Shown here one piece after another: positions 56,145 to 64,000 of a DNA stretch of 64,000 bases. This stretch comes from Plasmodiophora brassicae (lineage: Eukaryota; Endomyxa; Phytomyxea; Plasmodiophorida; Plasmodiophoridae). Where the stretch lies: contig JASFAU010000011.1 of the NCBI GenBank assembly GCA_039704465.1, positions 124,001 through 188,000 on the forward strand. The letters are read 5' to 3'. Both the position numbers and the translations under genes were made by a program. Numbering within the stretch: position 1 is the first letter of the stretch; every line of letters begins with the position of its first letter. The notes under the pieces are model-generated. The model searched no databases. It saw nothing but the letters and a program-made list of their open reading frames with translations, and was not told where the DNA came from.

Positions 56145-56890
56145 TTACTGGAACAAGGAGCCCCGCGTGAACACAGTGACTTCAGTGTCCGAGCGGCGGA
56201 AGTGCACCGGAGACGGATTAGTCGGTGGATGGCAGAAGTTGGGCCGGCGGGAGATTCGGAGCTGCCCGTCGATGTTCGGATTGTACCCGGTGGCCAGAGG
56301 GCACACGCGAACGGAAACATCGGCGATGTCCTGCAAACAGGCGATGGCGCCGGCGTGCGCTGATATGTCGGATCGGACGCAGAAAACGACGCCAATGCAT
56401 TCGTCGAGCAGCAAGCGGACGAAGTCGACGACGTCGGCTGGGTTTCTCGCGGATTCTAACAGAACTGACGCACCATCGATGACGCACACACGGGGAACAT
56501 CCTCGCGATCATCATTAGACCAACGAGTCAGTCGAAGCCGAAGTCCATCCACGTACTCGGGGCTGTCCCACACGTCCTGATCTGAGAGTCCATCGATGAA
56601 GAGCAGCCTATCCGAGTCCCATTTGACGCCCTAATCAAACCCGCTAGTCAGGGCCTCACGAAACAGAAGCAACACAAACGACAGCATACGGTTCTGTGCA
56701 AGATGGCATCATAGTGCGACCGCGGTTCCTGGAACGATACAAACGCCATTCGCGCCGTCGGGTCATTAACGCACGCCTTCACTATCGACAATGCGACAAA
56801 ATCACTAGATGCTGTCAGCTCATCCATAACCAGCCAGAACTGCTGGGCGCCATCGGGCAGACGCCAGTCCAGCGCGTCGCTGCAATCCAT
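56145..56890 (-). CDS. ELP6: Elongator complex protein 6
   Basis: 228 residues from two exons (56890-56690, 56630-56145), intron 59 bp. It has a RecA-like fold without a Walker A motif, as in ELP6: AQQFWLVMDELTASSDFVAL, ARMAFVSFQEPRSHYDAIL, SDRLLFIDGLSD, VPRVCVIDGASVLLESAR, and the diagnostic end LATGYNPNIDGQLRISRRP. ELP4-6 form the hexameric ring of Elongator, which modifies U34 of cytosolic tRNAs. Together with MTO1 in the same window, this gives both wobble-uridine pathways. Confidence 0.82.
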
Positions 56891-57552
56891 TTGGCGCGTT
56901 CCTTGCGCGCACTTTCCACTTGACCGTACTGTCGCACAGGAACGTCTTGGCAGTTACCGTGGCAGGAAGCGCCAGCGCTGCGTTGTCCTGCAGGTCTTGC
57001 CTGGTGACGAACAGATCGACAATGTCGTGTCTCAACAAAAGTCCCCACGCTGGTAGCGAGGTTGTTGTTCTGGGGCGGTGCGACAATGATCTACCGTACG
57101 TGTCGGAAAATATTTCGCCCAGGACGTCCAGGTCTTGCTGTCCATGCTGCGATACATCTACTACAAATGTGATGTTAACGGCCGGGCTACGAACATTTTG
57201 ACGTTGCTTGTCATGTCAACATTCACAAGCCGTGATACTGTCGTTTCGATGATCTTTGGTCCCCGTAGGGAAAGTGGGGGACCAAGCTTCGATACGTTCT
57301 CGTGTGGAATTATCCCGAATAGAGATGCCCGGCTGGGCACCTCACAGCTAAGTAGGCCGGGCGGCGGCTGGGGGCCGCCTCTTCTGTGCCTGTCGCCTGC
57401 CCTGTTGAGTGAGTGTCGCCGCCCGTAGATCAGAACAATAGCAGCGTTGTCAGGAATAGCAGACCGTGACGTGTCATCCGGGCAGGCCCGTTGCGGAGAC
57501 GGATTTGCGCGACGGGTCAAGGCAGCTGTTGACTGGAGACGCACAACAATCA
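56891..57552. other. 662-bp interval with unassigned open frames
   Basis: Between ELP6 (-) and the small membrane protein (+). A minus-strand frame near 57300-57165 (GPKIIETTVSRLVNVDM) and another at 57085-56900 (GLLLRHDIVDLFVTRQDLQ) look coding in composition. A plus-strand frame near 57100-57230 (DVQVLLSMLRYIYYKC) does too. None could be joined into a complete gene with a start codon. Confidence 0.3.
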
Positions 57553-57854
57553 ATGGAGCGATTCGCGCAATGGGCCGTGCTGGCGGCGTACCTGTCCTGT
57601 GCGGCATTCGCCGACGATGCTGAACCGTACCCTTACGAAGACGATGATGTCCCGTATGATCTGTCCCTCATGGTGCCTGTCGATGTCGCTGATCTGGACG
57701 CAGGTGGACGATCCCGCTGCCCAAGTGGCTGCTGTTCCTGATCGCCGGCCTCATCTTCTACGGCGTTGGCCTGATTGTGCAGAAGCTTCTCAACGCCGAC
57801 AAGCATCGCAGTAGGCTCCCGATGGTTCCTATTGCAGTATTCGACGCCAACTAA
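57553..57854 (+). CDS. Small secretory-pathway membrane protein, unknown
   Basis: 83 residues from two exons (57553-57653, 57704-57854), intron 50 bp. A signal peptide (residues 1-20, FAQWAVLAAYLSCAAFA) leads to a short acidic segment and then a transmembrane helix (PKWLLFLIAGLIFYGVGLIV), ending in a basic tail. Without the intron the frame breaks before the helix, so the splice is well supported. The family is unknown. Confidence 0.65.
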
Positions 57855-58083
57855 TTGGTCATTTGTCGCCGCAGATGTGCCAAAGAAGCGTTCGATGAAA
57901 AAACTTCGAAAGGCGGAATGACGAAGTGCCCCGTTGACCCAATACACAACTCTGCTGCACTCGCCTATATAATTATTGTAGCCCTACTCTGACCAACGTC
58001 GTATAACGCGCCGTATTAGTATTGTACAATTCAGTGTTTATGGCAAATTGTGCACTCCGGTCAGAAGCGACCCCCATGATTGC

Positions 58084-58501
58084 TTATTCATTGGCCTGCT
58101 TGGTGAGGTGATTGAGGACCTCGCGTTTGATCCAGTCCTTGTTACGCGGGACATACATTCCCTCACGCTCGCTCAGCCTAATCCCCGAGCCCAATTCAGA
58201 ATACCGACACTCCGCCACATGGATTTCGCCCTTACGTCAGCGCAGCAAGATCAGGCAAGCTGTCGATGTACTTGTTCAAGTCCTGTTAACTGTTATCAGC
58301 ACCGCGCCTCAAAACGGCCACGCTGGAGTCGTGGCTTGCAACCTTGATATCATATGTGATCTGAGCCTTGTTCGGGTGCTGCAGCTTCAGTCGTTTCTCG
58401 AACAACTGGCATACACCGTTCATGGCCGCCCGAACGGTCGCGTACTGATCATACGTACGGCTGCCAGCGGTCAGCTCGACCAGGACAATCGTGTGCGTCA
58501 T
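58084..58501 (-). CDS. ERH: Enhancer of rudimentary homologue
   Basis: 99 residues from three exons (58501-58343, 58282-58236, 58177-58084), introns 60 and 58 bp. The sequence follows ERH from the start: MTHTIVLVELTAGSRTYDQY, GVCQLFEKRLKLQHPN, ITYDIKDLNKYIDSLPDLAA, YVPRNKDWIKREVLNHL. Human ERH is 104 residues. It is a small dimeric nuclear protein involved in mRNA splicing, RNA elimination and pyrimidine metabolism. Confidence 0.92.
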
Positions 58502-58647
58502 TGTCAACCAACACACCGAAAGTCGCGGACTTGCGGACTGCGACTTAAGACGCCCGTCCCCAGACGCAAACGGACGGAAGGGCTCCGTCTGCGACTCCTT
58601 CGATGTGCACTTTACTCATGCGGTATTTACTGCATAGGATCGCAGCG

Positions 58648-59790
58648 TTATGTCAACTGAGGCTCAGCGGCACTCTCTAGCTTGGCCTTTTGCGCCTGCG
58701 CGATCATGGACTTGTGGAACGGAGTCATCGGCGATTTCTTTTCGGCCTGCGTGACTGCCGACTCCCACTCGTCGACGTCGCCTTGCAGGGACGAGTCATC
58801 ACAACGTGCCATACGACGGTCGGACACGCATCCATACCATGACGTAACGCCTGGAGAAGACCGTCGAGCAGACGACCGAACGTGGACCGTTCGAGGGAGT
58901 CAAACGCGTCCTTGTACGACTCAAACGCCGCTTCGGCCTGCTCCGTCGTCGAGTCCTTCCCGGCCAGATGGCACAGCACACAATTGACGGCGGCCATCTC
59001 GCCTGTCGACTTGGACGCACCTGCACAGAACCAGTATGAGCGGCCCGTTTGAAACACCCTACATCGTGCAGTCCAGACCTTTCGTGGACCCCTCAACGAC
59101 CTTCTTGTACGCCTCAATGGCCCGGTCGTACTGTTCGATCTTGGCATTGAAGAACGCGACTTTCATGGTCATCTCGATGGCATTCTTCGGCGAATCTGCT
59201 GTCTCGAAACAGTCGGCCGCTTTCGAGTATGCTTCGATCGTCTGTTCAATGTCGAGTTCTTCGTCCTCACAAATCTCGCCCATGCTCTTATAGTGGTGCG
59301 CCGCCATCGAGAACGAGTTCTCCTCAAGCGACAGCTGAGCGGCGCATTTGTACGCCTCAAGCGCGTCTGACCACACATACGCGGTCAGTGCCCGGCTCAG
59401 AAGCGCGCCCTGACGACCCATATCGGACCTTCCGGGTTGCATTTGGCGAAGCATTTGGCCGCCTCCTCATAGTTCTTCCTGGCGTCAATCCACCCATCTT
59501 GGGACGCCTTATGGTAATTATTGGCAGCAGCCATATGCGTCTCCCCGGCCTTCTTCCCTGTACGAACCACGATCAGGCTTGCGTCGCCGGCCGGCACCCG
59601 CCCCAATCCCCCGAGTACATAGTCGGGCGACCCTGTACTTGTTGGCGGCGCGCCCATACAGCTCGGCGGCGTCCATCAGCCGTTTCGACGCCGCGCCGAA
59701 CAGGTTCAGCGACTTGAGCCTCTTGTCGGCCTCGGCCCGCAGCTTGTCGCCCTCCGGGCACAGGTCGCCATCGTCGTCGCTGCCGCCCAT
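58648..59790 (-). CDS. Alpha-SNAP (soluble NSF attachment protein)
   Basis: 295 residues, the usual alpha-SNAP length, from five exons (59790-59632, 59552-59429, 59366-59079, 59020-58838, 58781-58648). TPR-like helices are recognisable: AAELYGRAANKYR, MAAANNYHKAS with NYEEAAKCFAKC, SLEENSFSMAAHHYKSMGEI, DIEQTIEAYSKAADCFE, YDRAIEAYKKVVE, AAVNCVLCHLAGKDS and ESYKDAFDSLERSTF. The C-terminus is less conserved than in animals (DVDEWESAVTQAEKKSP instead of the usual LDxWKTTMLLRIK). That tail normally contacts NSF. It recruits NSF to SNARE complexes for disassembly after fusion. Confidence 0.88.
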
Positions 59791-59844
59791 CCCCCTGTCA
59801 CGCAATGCGCCGCCCCCGAGACAGTGACTGATCGCCGTCGCTGT

Positions 59845-59880
59845 CTCCTGCTCTGCTCCGCTCTGCTCTGCTCTGCGACC
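59845..59880. repeat. CTCTG pentanucleotide microsatellite
   Basis: Four to five imperfect units of GCTCTGCTC type in the 231-bp divergent promoter between alpha-SNAP and the 7TM-RGS gene. Confidence 0.7.
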
Positions 59881-60021
59881 GACAGGGCGCCCACATCATC
59901 TCGTTTCATCTGGGTATTCGAACCGGCCACCAACGGGGGCGGAGGGAGGGTGCGATCGTCTCCCAGATATTGGCGTCGGCGTACGCGTTCACTGATCCAG
60001 CGGGGTTCACGTTCGACGTGG

Positions 60022-61773
60022 ATGAGGCAGGTTGATGACGATGCGGTGCGGGCGTTCACGATAGCATGCCTGGTGTTCACGTGCGCGTTCGTTCCGGTCG
60101 CGCTGGCCCTGTTCGTTCGGCGACGACGCCGGCAGCCGATTCTGTCGCGGCACCCGTCCATCGTTGCGGTCGCGACGCTCGCCGGCGTCGTGTACATTTC
60201 CACGGAAGCCATGGCGACGCTCATGAGCGACGACCTGATCGATCCGATCTGGCGATCGACGAACGCTGCCAGCATTGGCATCACCCTGTGGCTGCACTGC
60301 TACCGGTGCTGGCTGTTCTACTACTCGGCCGGCCTCGCCAACGAAGTCGCGAACGTTGACGCGTCGAACGGGTCTTGGTTCAGACAGCATCGGCACCTCG
60401 CGTCGAACCAGTTCGCCATTCACAGCACCGTTGCCATCGTCCTGTTGTTCGCCATGCCCACGTTGGCGTTCGCGATCACCCATCCCGTGTACCAGTCCAC
60501 TAGCCACGCGAACGCTTTCAAGGCTATACCCAGCGTCCGCATCGTCGTCCAGATGCAAATCGGGGAAGTCCTCGCGATGTCCATCGCAGTGGGCGTCATG
60601 GCGTACAAGCTGAAAGGCCTCCGCGATATCCTCGGCATCATTACAGAGTTCGCCTGGCTCGCCCGCGTCGGCGTCGTCGTCGTCCTGCTGAACATCGCCT
60701 ACGTGACCTTGGACATATCGGGCGGCGTGCCGGCCTGTACCCAGCTGGTCGCCTGCCTGGCGGTCATCGTCATCACGGTCGGCTTCCCCGTCTACCGGTC
60801 CTTCCTGCACGACCGGCTGCAGACAGAGTGCCATCGCATGTCGAACCCGGTCCTGCTGGAGCGCTTCCTGGCCGTTCGCGCCAACTTCGACGCCATGCGC
60901 ACCTTCATGATCAACGAATACGCTGTCGTACGCCCAGATTCGCCGGGCCAGTTGCCGCGTTTGACGTTCGTGCACAGGAAAGCCTGCTGTTCTGGGTGGA
61001 CAACAACAACTACGTGGCGATGTTCGCGGATCCGATGACGACGACGATGGAAGAGCGTCGTGCGCGAGCCCTGCACATCTACCGGACGTATTTCGCTCCG
61101 GGAGCGCCATTGCCGGTCAACGTCGGTTGGGAAGTGACGCACGAGCTCAAGCGCCGATTCGCCGCGATCGGGGAGCCACAACCTCGCCGGTCGCTGCTGC
61201 ATGCGGCCGCGAGGCGAATGAGTCGCGTCGGCGTCGCCGTCGTCCCTGTCGAGGCCTACGCGGCATGGGACCGCCCCGACCTATTCGAACGCGCCCGGAT
61301 AGAGATCGTTCGGCTGATCCATGATTCGCTGCTCTACAGGTACGTGCCACGGTTCGCTCGTCGTCCGGGAATCATCGTCCGCTGGGGTTGAACCAGTGAG
61401 ACGCCCCATGCAGGTTTCAGGCGTACCCAGAGTACGCGCGCCTGTGGGATGACTTCCTGCAACAAGATAATGCCATGCGCGCGCTGACCTACGTAAGCGA
61501 CGTCGCCGTCGTGACGACGCCATCGGCCATTGTCGACGTCTGCCCTGCAAGACGGGTCGAAAGCGCCGCGTACCCGACGGTCAATGGGGGCGTGAACGCC
61601 GGCAGGTAGACCCGGGTCGTCAAACGGACGCGCTCCAGGGTGCAGCGGTGACTCCATACCCGGGGGAACCCCCTGCCCTGGGTGTCGATCGACCCGTGAC
61701 TCAACTAGGCGATATTGTCGCGTCTGAGTCGCCCATGACGCCACACAGCCCGCCCCCTCCCCAGTCAGCGTGA
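60022..61773 (+). CDS. Seven-transmembrane receptor fused to an RGS domain
   Basis: About 521 residues from four exons (60022-60924, 60978-61339, 61414-61492, 61552-61773). Seven hydrophobic spans lie in residues about 10-265 (first span FTIACLVFTCAFVPVALALF; later LARVGVVVVLLNIAYVTL and QLVACLAVIVITVGFPVY). A linker leads to an RGS domain that begins FDAMRTFMINEYAESLLFWV and continues through RTYF, AYAAWDRPDLFERARIEIVR and FQAYPEYARLWDDFL. The layout equals that of plant AtRGS1: a membrane GAP for G-alpha. The last junction uses a consensus GTAAGC donor; if unspliced, translation stops at 61609. The upstream frame to 59824 lacks an ATG. Confidence 0.8.
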
Positions 61774-61901
61774 CACAACGCTGGGCGTGCCGGGACCGAT
61801 ACTTCCCCTGTCACCAGCAGGCGGTGGCCCTCGGCGTCATTGTTGAAACAGTTTATCAACCGTTAACGAAACATTTCGTAAGCATACCGGGACCGACAGA
61901 C

Positions 61902-63935
61902 ATGGTGGTGGTCGCGAGCATCGCCCTGGGAGCGCTGGCCCTGGTCGCCCTGCCACTGGTCGCCGACGCCGGCTGCACCTGCGCCGTCAGCGGCGATCCC
62001 CACTTCCTGACCTGCGACGCCCAGTCGCTGTACGCCTGGCAGGGCACCGGCCTGTACTCGTTCTTCAAGACCAGCGACGTCGAGTTGCAGTGCGAGCTGG
62101 CCGCCCCGCTCGACGACAAGGGCGTCGTGATCAGCCAGGCGTACTCGTTCGTGTCCGCCTGCCGGCTCAAGTACGTCAACGCGAACACGGGCTGCACGCT
62201 GACGATGCAGACGGGCGGTAACTACAACCAGCAATTCGTCAGCGTCGGCACCGCCAACATGACGCTGTCGGACGTGCCGGCGTACTTCGCGGCCAACGTC
62301 CCCGGCGCCCTGGGCGTCAGCGTCACGACCGACCCGGCCAACGCGCAGCTGACGGCGACGATCCAGTCGGTGCAGGGCCCCGTCAGCTTCATCGTCGCCC
62401 CGTACCAGGTGCACGTGTCGTCGAACACGACGACGACCTGCAACGGCATGTGCGGCACCTGCGCCGGCCCGGTCCAGGTGCCCACGACGCCGGACGCCCT
62501 GCAGCAGTGGGCGACCCGGTTCGCCGCCGACGGATCCGGCCTCATCCAGCCCATCGCCATGCAGCCGGCGACGTGCTCGGCGCCCACGACCGCGCCGGCG
62601 GCCGCCACGAAACAGGCGGCGACGCCGGCGCCGACGTCTTCCGCGAACGCGTCGACGGCGGTGCCGACGCCGCCCCCGACAACGACGGCGTCGGTGCCGA
62701 CGCCGCCGATGCCGGTGAAGATGGCGAACAACAGCGTCGTGCCGGACATGCCCGTGTTCGAGTCGGCGGACGTCCTGCGCCGGGTGATCGACGAGTGCCT
62801 GTGCGGGCAGCCCAAGGAGCGGTACTACGCCGACCAGCTGTTCGGCAAGTTCGTCGAGAACTGCATCAGCGACAAGGCGCACGTCGGCGCCGAGAAGATG
62901 GCGCTCAGCAACATGAACCTGTTCCAGATGACGATGCTGGCGGGCCAGGGCGGCGACGCCCTGCGGAACAGCACGCAGCTGCTGGACCTGGCGACGTGCG
63001 CCCAGAAGATCCTGACGCCGACCGTCACCGTCCCGATGGAACGGATCCCGGTCGACGCCGGCGCCACCTACGTCCTCACGTACACGGCCACGAACAACAC
63101 GGGCGCCGACAAGCTGCCCTACCTGCGTCGCCGGCCAACCCAGCTGACCGGCACCGGCGAGCCGTTGCCATGCACGTCGGCGCCGACGACGGCACCGTCG
63201 TCGGCGATCCCACCGGTCCCGTCGCCGGCGCCGTCCACCGCACCGGGGGCGACGGCGTCGCCAGCGTTCCCAGCAGTACCGTCGCCGGCCCCGTCGACGT
63301 CGCCGCCACCGACGGTCCCGTCGCTGGCGCCGTCCACTGCGCCGGGGACGACGGCGGCGTCGACTGCGTTCCCGACGACGAAGCCGTCACCGGCCCCATC
63401 AACGTCGCCGTCACCAACGGTCCCGTCGCTGGCGCCGTCCACTGCACCGGGGACGACGGCGGCGTCGACAGCGTTCCCGACGACGATGCCGTCGCCGGCG
63501 TCAGCGTTCCCGACGACGATGCCGTCGCCGGCCCCGTCGACCGCGGCGCCCACGTTCAGCGTTGCGTTCACGAAGCCGCCTGCCGGTACGGCGAACATGT
63601 CCACGACGTTCCCAGTGGCGCCCTCGCCACCGCCGACGACGTTCCCGGTGGTGCCCTCGCCACCGCCGACGACGTTCCCGGTGGTGCCCTCGCCGCCGCC
63701 GTCGAACGATTCGTGTGAGAGCAACGAGGCGCCCGCCGGCGTGTACAGGCACGCTCGGGCGATCCCGGTGCTCGGCGCGGCGATCGTGAATGCGACGATG
63801 GCGCCCGCCGTGGCCATGACGGTGGCGCCCGTGAACGCAACGACCGCCATGAACGCGACGGCGATCCCGGTCGTCGCGAACGCGACCGCAATGAACACGA
63901 CGGTCAACGCGACCGCGACGAACAAGACGCTGTGA
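61902..63935 (+). CDS. Secreted vWD-like and mucin-like Pro/Ser/Thr-rich protein
   Basis: 677 residues, apparently one exon. A signal peptide (MVVVASIALGALALVALPLV) is followed by a Cys-containing domain that starts CTCAVSGDPHFLTCDAQSLY, the hallmark of von Willebrand factor D-type domains. A Thr/Pro linker follows, then a second globular domain near residues 285-410. A long low-complexity region (about 430-610) is built from PSPAPST, TTAASTAFPTT and TTFPVVPSPPP repeats. The C-terminus contains many N-glycosylation sequons (NATA, NTTV, NKT). It is probably an extracellular matrix, cyst-wall or mucin-like surface protein. No membrane anchor is obvious. Confidence 0.78.
   Translation: MVVVASIALGALALVALPLVADAGCTCAVSGDPHFLTCDAQSLYAWQGTGLYSFFKTSDVELQCELAAPLDDKGVVISQAYSFVSACRLKYVNANTGCTLTMQTGGNYNQQFVSVGTANMTLSDVPAYFAANVPGALGVSVTTDPANAQLTATIQSVQGPVSFIVAPYQVHVSSNTTTTCNGMCGTCAGPVQVPTTPDALQQWATRFAADGSGLIQPIAMQPATCSAPTTAPAAATKQAATPAPTSSANASTAVPTPPPTTTASVPTPPMPVKMANNSVVPDMPVFESADVLRRVIDECLCGQPKERYYADQLFGKFVENCISDKAHVGAEKMALSNMNLFQMTMLAGQGGDALRNSTQLLDLATCAQKILTPTVTVPMERIPVDAGATYVLTYTATNNTGADKLPYLRRRPTQLTGTGEPLPCTSAPTTAPSSAIPPVPSPAPSTAPGATASPAFPAVPSPAPSTSPPPTVPSLAPSTAPGTTAASTAFPTTKPSPAPSTSPSPTVPSLAPSTAPGTTAASTAFPTTMPSPASAFPTTMPSPAPSTAAPTFSVAFTKPPAGTANMSTTFPVAPSPPPTTFPVVPSPPPTTFPVVPSPPPSNDSCESNEAPAGVYRHARAIPVLGAAIVNATMAPAVAMTVAPVNATTAMNATAIPVVANATAMNTTVNATATNKTL
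63240..63540. repeat. Coding minisatellite, Pro/Ser/Thr repeats
   Basis: Near-identical units of roughly 100 bp (copies around 63320-63420 and 63420-63500, partial copies around them) encode PSLAPSTAPGTTAASTAFP. Likely to expand and contract between strains. Confidence 0.75.
63605..63712. repeat. 33-bp coding tandem repeat
   Basis: Three copies of a unit encoding TTFPVVPSPPP (the first has Ala for one Val), differing by only a few bases. Confidence 0.85.
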
Positions 63936-64000
63936 ACGCCGCCGATGGCTACGTCGTAATCGTCGGGATCCAGGGCCCGTAATCGTAAAATACAGCGATT

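Noticed and set aside
1..64000. CRISPR arrays, operons, tRNA or rRNA genes
   Set aside because: No spaced direct repeats of that kind, no cloverleaf or rRNA-like stretch was recognised, and gene structure is eukaryotic. A tRNAscan or Rfam search was not possible here.

Overview
This window is nuclear DNA of a GC-rich, intron-dense unicellular eukaryote. Every multi-exon gene I could resolve uses GT-AG introns of about 42-88 bp, and most are 50-65 bp. Genes sit on both strands with short spacers and no operons. Exons were joined by matching donor and acceptor sites, reading phase and protein-family motifs, so single splice sites may be off by a few bases. A flagellated stage is implied by a dynein-assembly factor of the DNAAF4 type. 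The rest of the toolkit is ordinary eukaryotic: SKI2, TAF10, NDC1, ELP6, alpha-SNAP, ERH, uS19, MTO1, ferredoxin reductase, a Mia40-like protein and MTFP1. Tiny introns, high GC, a 7TM-RGS protein and large secreted mosaic proteins would suit a plasmodiophorid or other rhizarian protist. That placement is inference and was not tested.

Layout. 1-6.0 kb: 3'-truncated SKI2 RNA helicase (-) and a secreted FAD oxidase (-). 6.5-16.9 kb: one giant gene (-) for a mosaic surface protein with CUB-like modules, RCC1-like blades, a Pmp-type beta-helix, a Cys-rich stalk and several membrane spans. 17.4-20.2 kb: intronless kinesin (-) and a 1.06-kb element with about 200-bp terminal inverted repeats. 20.3-29.2 kb: CBS protein, ISG12-like protein, TAF10, DNAAF4-like CS-TPR protein (all +), DENN protein (-), acidic-tail protein (-), ribosomal uS19 (+). 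29.2-30.4 kb: gene-poor stretch with a 62-bp tandem repeat. 30.4-40.4 kb: CCCH zinc-finger protein (-), an unknown probably mitochondrial protein (+), ferredoxin/adrenodoxin reductase (+), C2H2 protein (+), Mia40-like protein (+), AVL9 (-), NDC1 (+). 40.4-48 kb: membrane protein (-), MscS channel A (-), a type II membrane protein (+), MTO1 (-). 48.3-54.2 kb: F-box/armadillo-like protein (+), helical-repeat protein (-), MscS channel B (+). 54.3-64 kb: membrane protein (-), MTFP1 (-), ELP6 (-), a small membrane protein (+), ERH (-), alpha-SNAP (-), 7TM-RGS protein (+), and a secreted Pro/Ser/Thr-rich protein (+).

Functional themes are mitochondrial biology (MTO1, FDXR, Mia40-like, MTFP1), tRNA wobble-uridine modification (MTO1 and ELP6), membrane traffic (two DENN proteins, alpha-SNAP), osmo- or mechanosensing (two MscS paralogues with the same exon structure), and surface or secreted proteins. 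No CRISPR array, rRNA or tRNA gene was recognised. The least described objects are the giant mosaic receptor-like gene, the inverted-repeat element, and the Mia40-like protein with a CPPC in place of the CPC motif.
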